64,000 bases of DNA from Pseudobacteriovorax antillogorgiicola (GTDB lineage Bacteria > Bdellovibrionota_B > Oligoflexia > Oligoflexales > Oligoflexaceae), in assembly GCF_900177345.1 (NCBI RefSeq), contig NZ_FWZT01000001.1:1-64000 (forward strand). The letters run 5' to 3'. Below the pieces are notes generated by a model, which ran no database searches, was not told where the DNA came from, and was given only the letters and a program-made list of their open reading frames with translations. The position numbers and the translations under genes were made by a program. Shown here piece by piece: positions 26,543 to 36,016 of this stretch. Each line of letters begins with the position of its first letter. The stretch's first letter is position 1.

Positions 26543-26940
26543 GCGTAAAGCTCACCCAATAACATGTAGGCTCGCCGAAGGTGTGGCACGACTATCGTAC
26601 CCCCGACCACTGTCGCAATGTTGATTGATTCCTCTTGCTCCGCTCGGCTGGCTCCCAAGCGATAGCTTTGGATGATGTGGTAGTTGATGCAATCGTCGCA
26701 ACGTAAGGCAGCTGATGCTACCAGCCCCATCAACTCCTTAGTTCTTGCGGCTAAGGCTCCACCTTCAAGGTAGGCGTTATGATCTACGTTATAGATACGT
26801 TTCAAAAGCTTATTGTTAGCCTCATCAACCGCTTTATTTTGAACCTCTCTCTGCTCTAGAAATGAACGAGCGATCGGGCTCTTTTCTCGGACTTGTTCAT
26901 CAGTATAGAGAAATACTGGCTCTCGTGATGACTTTTGCAT
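26539..26940 (-). CDS. AhpD/carboxymuconolactone decarboxylase-like protein
   Basis: 133 residues with the AhpD-like core ELMGLVASAALRCDDCINYH. The C-x-x-C pair followed by a histidine three residues later is the redox/proton-relay site of peroxidase-related AhpD-fold proteins. Likely a thiol-dependent antioxidant or decarboxylase-fold protein; the true substrate is unknown. It lies 18 bases after rimO on the same strand. Confidence 0.8.
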   Translation of the reverse strand: MQKSSREPVFLYTDEQVREKSPIARSFLEQREVQNKAVDEANNKLLKRIYNVDHNAYLEGGALAARTKELMGLVASAALRCDDCINYHIIQSYRLGASRAEQEESINIATVVGGTIVVPHLRRAYMLLGELYA

Positions 26941-26958
26941 GTATTTAAGACTCCATTT

Positions 26959-28308
26959 TTAGGAAAGGGGCACTACTTTGCCCACAAGATCGTAATCATG
27001 AGACTCTGTGATATATACCCGTTGAATCTCGCCGACTTTGACATCACCATCGTTGATATACACAATTCCATCGACCTCAGGAGCTTGAGTGCTAAGTCGA
27101 CCTTCCATAAGAAGATCCGTTTCTTCTGACGTCCCTACCACTAGGACGTCCTGGTAGGTTCCCACATACTTTTCAAGGTTCTCTGCCGAAATATCTTTTT
27201 GTACTTCCATAATTTCAGCCTGACGTTGTGCCTTTAGGTCTTCGTCAATCTGATTCTTCATACGGCCAGCAACCGTACCTTCTTCCTGAGAGTAAGAGAA
27301 GCAACCCAGGTGGTCGAATCGTTGCTCCTTAACAAAAGCTTTTAATTCTTGAAAGTCCTCGTCTGTTTCACCAGGAAACCCAACCATCACAGACGTTCGA
27401 ATCGCGATTTCTGGAATCGCCCGTCGTAACTTTGCCACCGTTGAGGCAATTTCTTCTTTGGTTACCTCGCGGTTCATCGACCGCAACATGCCATTGCTTG
27501 CATGCTGAACAGGAATATCTAAGTACTTTACAATCTTGTCATTGTTAGCGAGGAACTCAACAAACTCGTCCGAAATGTTCTCAGGGTAAACGTAAAGCAA
27601 GCGAATCCAACGGATGCCTTCCACTTCAACCATTTGCTTCAATAGATCGAGAAGGTCTGAGCTGCCCCAGTCCCGACCATAAGCAGCCAAGTCCTGTGCA
27701 ATCAGATTGATTTCTTGAACCCCTTCCGCTGCCAGCTTCTCCACTTCTTTCATAACATTTGGGATAGGGCGCGATCGGAGTTCACCGCGGATGGCTGGAA
27801 TAATACAAAAAGCACAGTTATGTTGGCATCCTTCAGCGACTTTCACGTAAGCCGACCACCGGGACAGGGTATTCTGCTTAGGCAAGCTACCATCGTATAG
27901 GTAGTGAGTTCGTTTTGCATTGATCGTTCCCTGGGGCAAATCCTGACTTAAAAAGTCGCCAATTTTTGGAAATTCATCCGTTCCAACGAAGAGGTCGACC
28001 TCTGGTAAGCCATCGACTAGCTTAGTTTTGTAGCGCTGGGTAAGGCATCCCGCGACCACAACTTTCATATTGGGGTTCTTCTCTTTAAGCTGAGACGCTT
28101 CGAGGATGGTGTTAACGCTTTCCTCTTTTGCTGGCCCAATAAAACCGCAAGTATTGATAATCACAGCGTCTGCATCATCAGCATCCTGGGTTACCGTCCA
28201 ATCTTGCTCCATCAATGTGCCCAACATCACCTCGGAGTCCACTCGGTTGCGAGCACACCCTAACGATATTAAATGGACTTTACGATTCTGTGAGGCTGTG
28301 GCATCCAT
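26959..28308 (-). CDS. rimO: Ribosomal protein uS12 methylthiotransferase RimO
   Basis: A radical-SAM enzyme adding a methylthio group to the conserved Asp of ribosomal protein S12. The N-terminal UPF0004 domain (SLGCARNRVDSEVMLG, NTCGFI) carries cysteines for the auxiliary cluster. The radical-SAM C-x3-C-x2-C is in AEGCQHNCAFCIIPAIRG near residue 155, and a TRAM-like domain ends the protein. ATG 28308 follows GGAG by six bases; an in-frame TTG lies four codons earlier. 449 residues. RimO rather than MiaB, judged from the N-terminal wording. Confidence 0.93.
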   Translation of the reverse strand: MDATASQNRKVHLISLGCARNRVDSEVMLGTLMEQDWTVTQDADDADAVIINTCGFIGPAKEESVNTILEASQLKEKNPNMKVVVAGCLTQRYKTKLVDGLPEVDLFVGTDEFPKIGDFLSQDLPQGTINAKRTHYLYDGSLPKQNTLSRWSAYVKVAEGCQHNCAFCIIPAIRGELRSRPIPNVMKEVEKLAAEGVQEINLIAQDLAAYGRDWGSSDLLDLLKQMVEVEGIRWIRLLYVYPENISDEFVEFLANNDKIVKYLDIPVQHASNGMLRSMNREVTKEEIASTVAKLRRAIPEIAIRTSVMVGFPGETDEDFQELKAFVKEQRFDHLGCFSYSQEEGTVAGRMKNQIDEDLKAQRQAEIMEVQKDISAENLEKYVGTYQDVLVVGTSEETDLLMEGRLSTQAPEVDGIVYINDGDVKVGEIQRVYITESHDYDLVGKVVPLS

Positions 28309-28406
28309 AATTAACTCCAATGGAATGGTTCAGTGGGCAACTAAGCCATAATTACACAAGACCTGACTTGATATCATTTAATCCCGAACTCAGCAAGGAA
28401 ATTTCT

Positions 28407-29315
28407 ATGGAAGGGTTCATCTCGGTCAATGGCCAAATCAGCAGCCCCGAAGACGCACAAATCCCTGTTTTAGACAGAGGTTTTCTATTTGGTGACAATA
28501 TATTTGAAGTGTTCGTGGCGTTCGGAAACACGGTGCTCGATCTCAAACCCCATTTAGACAGGCTACGTCGGTCTGCGGAGATGCACCGGATTCCTATTCC
28601 TTGGAGCGATGAAGAACTAAGCTTTGAAATTCAATCTCTTATCGAAACCACCAACCATCCGAAAAAATACATCCGGCTCGTGATCACCCGAGGTGAAGGC
28701 ATTGCCCTGTACCAGCCAGAAGAGCCATCCCCCAATAAGGTGATTTTTTGCTTACCAGCCCGTCAAGAATCAGAAGAGATTTTAAGCAAAGGCATCAAGC
28801 TCAAAAGACGTCAGGCCAATTTCGTGGAGCGGGGAGCCACGGCTAAAACGGGCAACTACATCCGCTCCATCACAGCCCTGGAACAAGCCAAGCAAGAAGG
28901 TTTTGACGACGTGTTGTGGACCAACGGTGATCAGGAACTTACAGAAGCAACTACATCCAATATTTTCCTGATAGGCCGTGAAGGCGATTTAATTGAAATC
29001 GCGACACCACCAGCAAATAGTGGCTTGCTATTGGGGATCACACGCTCTCGGATTATTGACTTGCTTACAAACGCCAAAATCCCTGTTACAGAACGTGTGA
29101 TCAGCACCGATGAAATAGCAAGATTCGACGAAGGTTTTCTTTGTAGCACGGTTCGGGGCTTGGTGCCGATTCAGCAGATCGACAAGCATCGACTGCACTC
29201 CACGCGGACGAACGCAGTTTTCAAACATATTCAAAGGCTATTTAGCACCTGGGTTGCAACAGAAGTCGGGTACCGAGTAAATTGGAATACTGGTGAAAAA
29301 GTCGAAGATATATAG
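28407..29315 (+). CDS. Class IV PLP-dependent aminotransferase
   Basis: 302 residues with the fold type IV pattern. VLDRGFLFGDNIFEVF (residues 21-36) is the substrate-side signature, K147 in AKTGNY is the PLP lysine, and ELTEATTSNIF (E180) anchors the cofactor ring. Candidates are branched-chain aminotransferase, D-amino-acid aminotransferase or aminodeoxychorismate lyase. The sequence does not decide; a lyase would pair with the PabA-like gene at 8235. ATG 28407 follows AAGGA. It converges with fliW at seven bases. Confidence 0.88.
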   Translation: MEGFISVNGQISSPEDAQIPVLDRGFLFGDNIFEVFVAFGNTVLDLKPHLDRLRRSAEMHRIPIPWSDEELSFEIQSLIETTNHPKKYIRLVITRGEGIALYQPEEPSPNKVIFCLPARQESEEILSKGIKLKRRQANFVERGATAKTGNYIRSITALEQAKQEGFDDVLWTNGDQELTEATTSNIFLIGREGDLIEIATPPANSGLLLGITRSRIIDLLTNAKIPVTERVISTDEIARFDEGFLCSTVRGLVPIQQIDKHRLHSTRTNAVFKHIQRLFSTWVATEVGYRVNWNTGEKVEDI

Positions 29316-29322
29316 GTCTTTA

Positions 29323-29853
29323 TCAATCTTGGCCCTCGGCCTTGTGGCTCGCCTGACTCGCCCTCTTTGCCTGGCCAATCATTTCTTGCATTTCTTGGTT
29401 CTGGCCGGACTCGGAGCGTTTCTTCACTTCTTCCATAATATTGTGCCTGGTGGTGTACTCAGAATTATTGAGAATCACCTGGCGCCCTTTTCTATTTTTA
29501 AGATTGAATACTAGTGGCGCCTTTAGATTCGCTGTCATCTTCTGCGGATCACTTGGCATTGTGATGATCACTGAAATCACTGCATCCTCTTCGTTATCCA
29601 GATCCAAATCAGCAACCTCAGCCTCGTTCACCTCGACTGTGTAATCAGGCTTAAAAAGAAGAGGATTGATCAAGACAAAGGCTATGGCACCGTCAGATAG
29701 GGATTGTAACCATTTGAAAGGGGAGTTTTTATCGTGGTCTAGAAGAACATATTTCTTAAGCTCTGGAAACCCAATGAGACCAGCAGGAAGCTCGATGACA
29801 TCTTTTTCATCGACTTCTATCTCACTAAACCGAGTTGTCTTAACCTTTATCAC
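29323..29853 (-). CDS. fliW: FliW flagellar assembly factor (CsrA antagonist)
   Basis: FliW binds either flagellin or CsrA; when flagellin is exported, free FliW blocks CsrA and allows flagellin mRNA translation. The family start FSEIEV..DVIELPAGLIGFPELKKYVLL and FKWLQSLSDGAIAFVLINP are clear. At 176 residues it is longer than usual (about 130-150) because of a hydrophilic C-terminal tail after about residue 140. The start is GTG with a strong GGAGGGG site. It is last gene of the flagellar operon, after csrA. Confidence 0.93.
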   Translation of the reverse strand: MIKVKTTRFSEIEVDEKDVIELPAGLIGFPELKKYVLLDHDKNSPFKWLQSLSDGAIAFVLINPLLFKPDYTVEVNEAEVADLDLDNEEDAVISVIITMPSDPQKMTANLKAPLVFNLKNRKGRQVILNNSEYTTRHNIMEEVKKRSESGQNQEMQEMIGQAKRASQASHKAEGQD

Positions 29854-29941
29854 AGAGTCACCCCTCCGCTCATACTGGTTTCCGAATTTGATATGGAGTC
29901 TCTTTCCAGTCTAACTTACCTGGCATTCTCCGAGCAACTTC

Positions 29942-30241
29942 CTAGGAGTCCTGGGTGGGCTTTTTATGACTGGGGCCTTTCTTTTTGAGTTTCGCAGACT
30001 CTTCAATCTTGTCTTTTTCATCAAACATTTCTGAAGCTTGATCAACGGTTTGCTTGTCTGGTTGGGACGCCGATCGATTTTCATCTTGAATGCGCTGATA
30101 AACCTCTTCTCTATGAACAACAGTACTGGGAGAAGCCTTTATTCCCAATCGAACTTGTTTGCCCTTGATTTGCATGACGATGATTTTTACATCATCACCT
30201 ATAGCGATCCCTTCGCCTACTTTTCGAGTTAAAACGAGCAC
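29942..30241 (-). CDS. csrA: Carbon storage regulator CsrA with extended C-terminus
   Basis: An RNA-binding dimer that represses translation by covering GGA motifs at ribosome sites. [20 protein letters not shown] and [22 protein letters not shown] are classic. The normal CsrA ends near residue 60; here about 38 further residues, Lys/Glu/Ser rich, follow. The start is GTG with GGGAGG eight bases upstream. Placement between flgL and fliW indicates the FliW-CsrA-flagellin circuit. Confidence 0.95.
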   Translation of the reverse strand: MLVLTRKVGEGIAIGDDVKIIVMQIKGKQVRLGIKASPSTVVHREEVYQRIQDENRSASQPDKQTVDQASEMFDEKDKIEESAKLKKKGPSHKKPTQDS

Positions 30242-30276
30242 CCCTAAACCCTCCCTGGTTATAGGTACTAATAAAA

Positions 30277-31176
30277 TTACTGCATAAAGTTCAGAAGAGA
30301 TGGCTGGAGCAACTTGTTAGACGCCATCAACGTGCTCTGCAAGATATCTTCTGTTTTTTTGAAGTCGGAGATTGCTTTAAACGTATCCGCATCTTCAATA
30401 TTTGAAACCTCTTGAGTTGTAATCTCTGAGGATATTTCAAGCCGCCTTAAAGTGTTGTTCACCCCGTTGTGAATACTGCCCATTTTTGCCATGAAAGTTG
30501 TCGTCTTATCGATTTGATGGTCCAGTTCTTCCATTGCCGTTCTAACTCCAGGCACATCATTACCTTCAAGGGAGTCTCTTAGTATTTCCAGCGACTGAAT
30601 CATTCCGAAGTGTCCCTGAGAGCGCTCTGCAGGCCCTGCCTCGAATAGCTCCCTTGGCTGAAGATTAATCTGCTCAAAACCACCGTGATCCACTTGTAGA
30701 AATATAGCGCCATCATCTCCTAGAAATACACCGTCCCGGCTCAATGGAGGAGTTAGGGTTCGAAAACCACCAAAGACATAGCGATTGCCATATTGGGCAT
30801 TGGCTTGCGCAACAACACCTTGGATAATCTGCCCAACTTCCTTCGCTGCTGCAGCTCGACTATCGGGGCCATAAGTATCATTAGCAAGGGACACCGCTAA
30901 CTCCTTGGCACGGATCAAAAAATCCGAGATCCCACGCAGTGATGCTTCAGATCGCTCGATAAAGCCCTTAGTAAACTCAATATTTTTTTGGAACTGCTCA
31001 TTGTCCTTGAGGCTAGCCTTATACTTGATCGTCCGCCCCAAACCAATAGGGTCGTCAGAAACTCGGTTCAGCTTTCTCTGTGTGGAAATCTGCTCCGTCA
31101 TCTTCGAGTTACCAGCCTTAGCATGATTCACACGATTTTGTGACTGGCGGTAGCGCTGATTATCAGAGACCCTCAT
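30277..31176 (-). CDS. flgL: Flagellar hook-filament junction protein FlgL
   Basis: The second junction protein (HAP3) between hook and filament. The N-terminal flagellin-like helix [20 protein letters not shown], the [14 protein letters not shown] element and the C-terminal [27 protein letters not shown] block are conserved. 299 residues, normal for FlgL. It lies 17 bases after flgK. Confidence 0.93.
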   Translation of the reverse strand: MRVSDNQRYRQSQNRVNHAKAGNSKMTEQISTQRKLNRVSDDPIGLGRTIKYKASLKDNEQFQKNIEFTKGFIERSEASLRGISDFLIRAKELAVSLANDTYGPDSRAAAAKEVGQIIQGVVAQANAQYGNRYVFGGFRTLTPPLSRDGVFLGDDGAIFLQVDHGGFEQINLQPRELFEAGPAERSQGHFGMIQSLEILRDSLEGNDVPGVRTAMEELDHQIDKTTTFMAKMGSIHNGVNNTLRRLEISSEITTQEVSNIEDADTFKAISDFKKTEDILQSTLMASNKLLQPSLLNFMQ

Positions 31177-31193
31177 GGTTTCTCACTTCTCTC

Positions 31194-32621
31194 TTATCTT
31201 TTTAACGAGAGTACAGTTTCAAACATTTCATCTATTGTTGTTATAACACGGGACGATGCGGTAAAGTTTGCCTGCCATTTCATAAGATTGATCGCTTCTT
31301 CATCCATGGAAACACCTTTTAAAGCATCGTGTCGTGTGAGGAGATCGTTATTGAGCGTGGTATCAGCCTCTTTAATGTGTTCTGCCCTTACTAGATCTAA
31401 TCCGAACAGCCCCACAGTGCTTGCATAGTACTCATCAAAAGTTGCATCGCCATTCGACATCATTCGCACCTCTTTAAGACGAAGCATTTCATTGACGTTG
31501 ATGTTATCGCCAGGGGCGGATGGCGTTAATGCTGCAGCGATTGCAGCTTGATCTTCACGGATCAGCCAATCTACATCGATGGTTTCTACTGCACGATTCA
31601 GGTCATCACTAAGAGTGAAAAAATCTCTATTTGTAGATTCCTTAAACTCTCCAACACCGTAACCACGACGATGGACAGCGTTTAAGGAGTGCCCTAAAAC
31701 GAAGGCCAGTTCGTTATTTTTTTTAATAAGATCAGGAATGATATTGTCGCGGACATCAATCAGCCCAGCAAGTCTACCCTTTTTATTAATATTCATAATA
31801 CTAATAGGTTTGTACGCTGAACCTTTATCAATGATGACGTCGTACATTCCCTCAGGGCTGTTGACATCTTTCGTCACCTGGACATTGGCTGCATGACCAC
31901 GTTCTACCAATAGAGTTTCCTGTGGGCCCCGGACCACAACCATACCACGATCGCCACGATAGTAATTGATATCAATCTTCTTCGTGAGTTTGCGGAGCAA
32001 GAGATCTTGTTGATCCAGCAGGTCGCTTGCCTCGCGGGTATCACCTGCTTCCAGGGTTTGAATTGCGGTGTTAAGCTTAGCGATATCCTTTATCATCGTA
32101 GAGATTTCAACTGTCTCCCCTTCGATACGATCGTTTAGATCATTCCGAAATCTCTTCAAGGAGTTCTCAACACGTTTAAATGTGTGCACGAGGCTATCAG
32201 CACGTTCTAGTACATTCGATCGCACGATCGTCTCTTCAGGAAAACTTGAAAGCTCTTGCAACGCAAGGAAAAATGCACCAATTTCTTCTGAAACAGAGGC
32301 ATTCAACTGGGGGGAATAAATCTCTTCTAGTGGCTTCATAGATTCAAGTTTAGCTTCGCTTCGCCCTAGGTCCTGGTTGGACATGTTGAGTTGTTTTTCA
32401 AGGTATTTATCATGGGCTCTAGTGATATTCTTAACAAATACCCCATTACCAATAATCACATTGCGAGTCTCTGAAGGGATTCGCTGCTCTAGATTGATTC
32501 TCTGACGGGAAAAGCCTTCGGTGTTGGCATTGGCAATGTTATGACCCGCAGTATCCACACCCTGCCTGGTTGCATACAGGGACTCGGCCCCGATATTTAG
32601 AGTGTGCTTAAGTCCACCCAT
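31194..32621 (-). CDS. flgK: Flagellar hook-associated protein FlgK
   Basis: The first hook-filament junction protein (HAP1). The N-terminus has LYATRQGVDTAGHNIANANTEGFSRQ, the rod/hook signature. The C-terminus has VSMDEEAINLMKWQANFTASSRVI, the FlgK terminal helix. At 475 residues it is on the short side of the family, so the central variable domain is reduced. Confidence 0.94.
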   Translation of the reverse strand: MGGLKHTLNIGAESLYATRQGVDTAGHNIANANTEGFSRQRINLEQRIPSETRNVIIGNGVFVKNITRAHDKYLEKQLNMSNQDLGRSEAKLESMKPLEEIYSPQLNASVSEEIGAFFLALQELSSFPEETIVRSNVLERADSLVHTFKRVENSLKRFRNDLNDRIEGETVEISTMIKDIAKLNTAIQTLEAGDTREASDLLDQQDLLLRKLTKKIDINYYRGDRGMVVVRGPQETLLVERGHAANVQVTKDVNSPEGMYDVIIDKGSAYKPISIMNINKKGRLAGLIDVRDNIIPDLIKKNNELAFVLGHSLNAVHRRGYGVGEFKESTNRDFFTLSDDLNRAVETIDVDWLIREDQAAIAAALTPSAPGDNINVNEMLRLKEVRMMSNGDATFDEYYASTVGLFGLDLVRAEHIKEADTTLNNDLLTRHDALKGVSMDEEAINLMKWQANFTASSRVITTIDEMFETVLSLKR

Positions 32622-32630
32622 GGTAACCCT

Positions 32631-33212
32631 TTAAGTACGGACCCGCAAAGTTGCTTGAGCAGGCCCTGGTTTGGCAACACCCTTAGAGCCATAAGTTGCT
32701 TCTGATTCAGCAGCAATGCTTTGCCAGAAGCGAAAGGTCTCCTGATGATGATAGAGTAGTTTTTGAATCAGGTACCGATTCATCTCAATCTTCGGCTGAA
32801 ACCGTTTCTGCAAATCCTGATATTTCTCGTAGACCTTTAAGGTTTTCACACATTCATGCCGCAAGACTCGCTCTTCAATAGAATCGCCAAAAGTATGGTC
32901 CGCAAGCAAACTCAGAAACAGACCCAAGTCAATAGCATGTGAATAACCACGATGCTCAAGAATACTAGCCAAACATGGGTAGCCTTTGACTTTGGCGAAG
33001 CCGTCACCAATGCGATCTGTAACGGTTTTTAATTCCTCTGCCAAAGATTGCTTTGCTTTGACGGTTTCTCCAATCGCCTTGAGATCACTTGATTGAATCG
33101 ATTGATGCTCAGTATCTATGAGGCTCAGCGTCCTTTGATAAAGCTCTGACAAACTCTCAATGAATTCTCTTAGGCGACTAATATCTGCAATGATTTCGCC
33201 GTAGGGAGCCAT
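32631..33212 (-). CDS. flgN: FlgN-type flagellar export chaperone
   Basis: A 193-residue, mostly helical protein between flgM and flgK. FlgN is the export chaperone of FlgK and FlgL and usually lies exactly here. Similarity is by helical heptad pattern (LREFIESLSELYQRTLSLID) and context, since FlgN sequences are poorly conserved. The C-terminal Ser/Gly/Pro-rich tail is flexible. Confidence 0.75.
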   Translation of the reverse strand: MAPYGEIIADISRLREFIESLSELYQRTLSLIDTEHQSIQSSDLKAIGETVKAKQSLAEELKTVTDRIGDGFAKVKGYPCLASILEHRGYSHAIDLGLFLSLLADHTFGDSIEERVLRHECVKTLKVYEKYQDLQKRFQPKIEMNRYLIQKLLYHHQETFRFWQSIAAESEATYGSKGVAKPGPAQATLRVRT

Positions 33213-33215
33213 GAT

Positions 33216-33572
33216 TTATGCCTCAGGGTTCTTCGCCAATTCATCACGAATTGCTTCTTTTAATATACCATCGGCAATTTTCCCGGGGTCAAGCTCATAG
33301 GTGCCATTCTTGATCCTTTCCCGAAGGCTAGCAACGAGATCCTCTCGAATGGGTGAAGTATTCTTGGCGAGATTGAGCGCCGTCTGCCGAGCTTCCATCA
33401 TTTCTTGGGCGCGATCAGACAATGACACTTTAAAGTCATCCCGTGCTTGGGTCGCCGTACCCTGAGCTTGCGACTCGTTGGCATTTTCTGCCTTATCCGA
33501 TTTTTTCACCCGACTCGATGTAACACCTGTATGAATGCTTGGGCCGTTTGTGCCAATGCTCTTAGTGTCCAT
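33216..33572 (-). CDS. flgM: Anti-sigma28 factor FlgM
   Basis: Binds and holds sigma28 until the hook is finished, then is exported. The 118 residues have a disordered Ser/Thr/Lys-rich N-terminal half. The conserved C-terminal sigma-binding helices follow: VSLSDRAQEMMEARQTAL, then PIREDLVASLRERIKNGTY. This supports the sigma28-type promoters identified at 280-306 and 2646-2672. Confidence 0.88.
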   Translation of the reverse strand: MDTKSIGTNGPSIHTGVTSSRVKKSDKAENANESQAQGTATQARDDFKVSLSDRAQEMMEARQTALNLAKNTSPIREDLVASLRERIKNGTYELDPGKIADGILKEAIRDELAKNPEA

Positions 33573-33584
33573 ACTTGGTCCTCC

Positions 33585-33989
33585 TTAACGAGGTTTGCCA
33601 CCACCTGACTGGTAGTGTTGTAGCCCCATATTTTTATTTGTAACTTCAAATTGTCCTGTCGTTTGCCGCATCAGTCCGAGTAGGTGATTTTCAATAGATT
33701 CGGCAAGTCCGGTAGTGCGCTGGGAAGCCAGTGATTTAGCATACTCAGTATCTAGCATGCTACGAAAAATCTCTTCGCCATTCCCCTTTTTTATAAAGCC
33801 TGAATTAGGGACAGACTTACGCATTGATTTTAACACAATTCCTAGAAAAATGGACTCAAACTGCTCCGATAATCTTTTGATCTCTCCTTGATCCTTTTGA
33901 TTTTCGGTGCTTAAGGCCTGTTTTTGGGCGACAAGTTGCGACTCCCCCTGCGCCAAGCTCAGCCGATTTGTGATAAAGCTCGCGTCCAT
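33585..33989 (-). CDS. flgJ: FlgJ-type rod-binding protein without muramidase domain
   Basis: 134 residues corresponding to the N-terminal rod-binding domain of FlgJ: EIKRLSEQFESIFLGIVLKSMRKSVP, then GEEIFRSMLDTEYAKSLA. The C-terminal peptidoglycan hydrolase domain of enteric FlgJ is absent, as in many delta- and epsilon-type bacteria. A separate hydrolase must open the cell wall for the rod. It lies seven bases after flgI. Confidence 0.9.
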   Translation of the reverse strand: MDASFITNRLSLAQGESQLVAQKQALSTENQKDQGEIKRLSEQFESIFLGIVLKSMRKSVPNSGFIKKGNGEEIFRSMLDTEYAKSLASQRTTGLAESIENHLLGLMRQTTGQFEVTNKNMGLQHYQSGGGKPR

Positions 33990-33996
33990 GTTCCCC

Positions 33997-34998
33997 TCAA
34001 AGATACCTTAGTTCCGCTCGGAGAGCGCCAGATGCATGAATTGACTGAAGAATACTGACCAAGTCAGACGGCTGAACCCCCATTGCATTGAGGCTTTTCA
34101 CTAAATCCCCCACGGTGCTGCCCTTCAGCTCCACCATAGTTTCAGCTCCTTGCCCCTCGCCAACCTCGATACTCAAGCCTTTGTGAGATAAAACGATGGG
34201 TGAGATCTTCACTTCCGCACCCATCACAACTGTTCCAGTTCTTTCGTTAAGTACCACGATAGCCTTTTGGTCAACTTCAACAGATAATCTTTCCAATTGA
34301 GAAATAAACTCCACGATTTTGTCTTTATAACGTGAAGGGATACGCACTTGGACGAGCGACGCATCAGTAGACTGAGCGATGAACTCACGAAAGAAGGTAT
34401 TGATAGCTTTGGTAATTCGGCTACTTGTTGTGAAGTCTGGTGTCTGAAGGCTTAAGTCTAGCTTACCCTGTCGAACAATATTAGGAATAAAGTCCCGCTC
34501 AATCTGTCCGCCGTTAGGAATGTGTGCCACAGTCAGGCTTTCCACTCCTTCACCATTGGCTGGCCCAATAATAATTGGGCCGCGAGCGATCGCATAGACA
34601 TTGCCATCACCAGCCTTCAGCGGAGTCATGAGCAATGTACCTCCTGCAAGACTGGTGGCATCTCCTATGACGGAAAGCTTAACATCAAGCTGATCACCGT
34701 TTCGAGCAAATGGCGGCAGCTGCGCTGTAACGACAACTGCGGCTGACGCTTGGGTGATAACAGCATTGTCACCAGGGTCCATACCAAGTCGATTGAGAAG
34801 TGTCCTCATCGCGTCGCTGGTGGTCGTAGAGGCTGGTGAATCTCCTGTAGCATTCAAGCCAACGACCAAGCCGATTCCCATCAGTTCATTGGTCCGATTG
34901 CCCTTAATCATAACCAGATCCTTGATTCGCGACTCTTGACCTAAGGACAACTCTCCCCGCCAGACAAGGAATAATAGTATAAGCAACCTAACCTGCAT
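33997..34998 (-). CDS. flgI: Flagellar P-ring protein FlgI
   Basis: Forms the P-ring in the peptidoglycan layer. From ATG 34998 (AGGGG upstream), 333 residues with a signal peptide. Family blocks are RIKDLVMIKGNRTNELMGIG, GLVVGLNATGDS, the SDAMRTLLNRLG stretch and the C-terminal STVGDLVKSLNAMGVQPSDLV. An in-frame ATG 13 codons earlier would spoil the signal. It overlaps flgH by 11 bases. Confidence 0.95.
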   Translation of the reverse strand: MQVRLLILLFLVWRGELSLGQESRIKDLVMIKGNRTNELMGIGLVVGLNATGDSPASTTTSDAMRTLLNRLGMDPGDNAVITQASAAVVVTAQLPPFARNGDQLDVKLSVIGDATSLAGGTLLMTPLKAGDGNVYAIARGPIIIGPANGEGVESLTVAHIPNGGQIERDFIPNIVRQGKLDLSLQTPDFTTSSRITKAINTFFREFIAQSTDASLVQVRIPSRYKDKIVEFISQLERLSVEVDQKAIVVLNERTGTVVMGAEVKISPIVLSHKGLSIEVGEGQGAETMVELKGSTVGDLVKSLNAMGVQPSDLVSILQSIHASGALRAELRYL

Positions 34999-36016
34999 CG
35001 GCCGCCCCTCTCTCATCGCCAGGACTTTCGGTCTCATTTTGGAGCTGATCTAGCATGTCCTGCTGTCTTTTAATGATAGACTTTTGCTCTTCGATCGTAT
35101 TGTTTTGTTCACTTATTTTGTTGTCGTACTCCTGGATTGTATCCGATAGCTTTTTCTTTTCTTGATCCAGCTTCTGTCGAGATTGCGCAAACTGCCGCCG
35201 TTCTTTGCCGAGGCTGTTAATCCGATCCCGTAGTCGATCTCGAACCTTCTTGAGGTCTTCACGCTTAGTTTCTAGCTGCTGTGCCATCTTCGATTTTGCT
35301 TCATCGAAACCACTCATCCGCAAGGTATATTCGTCTTGCCAAGACAGAGAATCTCTCTCTATCACTTCACCATCTTTTCGTTGATACCAATCGACGTCAA
35401 GTAGGTCTTCTGTTGTGATGTCTTTCTTCGCCATAAGCGTGGCACGCTCTATTCTCGCTTTGACCCGAATCGTACTCGATTGAGTTTCATTTTTGGATGT
35501 TCTGTATGTTGAAACGATCAAATCTCCATTCGGTAGGCGCCTATCAACTTTAAACTTAATGGAAGTTAGTGGCAGGATATTGGATTCGTCATCCCTTGGG
35601 GTAAACTCCGGTAATGCAGCCAATAACTCGTCTTTAATCTGACCTGCTTCCAACTCTCCTTGAGCACCACCACCTCCTGCTGCTCCTCCCTCGGCCTGAT
35701 TCACACGAACAAGAATGGGAATCATATCACCGACCTCTCCCCGGGGTTTATCGTAGAAAAGATAGTTTTCCGGATTATCACTGGAGAATAGTGAACCATT
35801 ATTATCAGTCTTTGACACAGGCTTGATTCGAATACTTTTCTTCTTCATAAAAATCTGAGGCGGGTCTTTGCGACCATCCTGAATCTTTCGACCTTTTTTA
35901 TAGATCTCCGCCCCCGAACTTTGATTCACATAATCCCTCTTTGAAATAGGAACGACACGGGTTTGACAACCTGTCACAAGAAAAGAGCTTAGTATGATGA
36001 CAACTTGCAGCTTCAT
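34988..36016 (-). CDS. flgH: Divergent L-ring protein FlgH with C-terminal coiled coil
   Basis: A 342-residue lipoprotein (lipobox LVTGC, Cys near 17) in the exact flgH position between flgA and flgI. Residues 73-110 keep the FlgH core (NGSLFSSDNPENYLF, then RGEVGDMIPILV), and LPNGDLIVSTYRT near 165 matches the FlgH strand block. Instead of the usual C-terminus, residues about 240-335 form a long Lys/Glu/Gln-rich heptad coiled coil. A Gly-rich linker (GGAAGGGG) lies near 110. At about 342 residues it is much longer than typical FlgH (about 230). Coupled to flgI. Confidence 0.75.
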   Translation of the reverse strand: MKLQVVIILSSFLVTGCQTRVVPISKRDYVNQSSGAEIYKKGRKIQDGRKDPPQIFMKKKSIRIKPVSKTDNNGSLFSSDNPENYLFYDKPRGEVGDMIPILVRVNQAEGGAAGGGGAQGELEAGQIKDELLAALPEFTPRDDESNILPLTSIKFKVDRRLPNGDLIVSTYRTSKNETQSSTIRVKARIERATLMAKKDITTEDLLDVDWYQRKDGEVIERDSLSWQDEYTLRMSGFDEAKSKMAQQLETKREDLKKVRDRLRDRINSLGKERRQFAQSRQKLDQEKKKLSDTIQEYDNKISEQNNTIEEQKSIIKRQQDMLDQLQNETESPGDERGAADAG

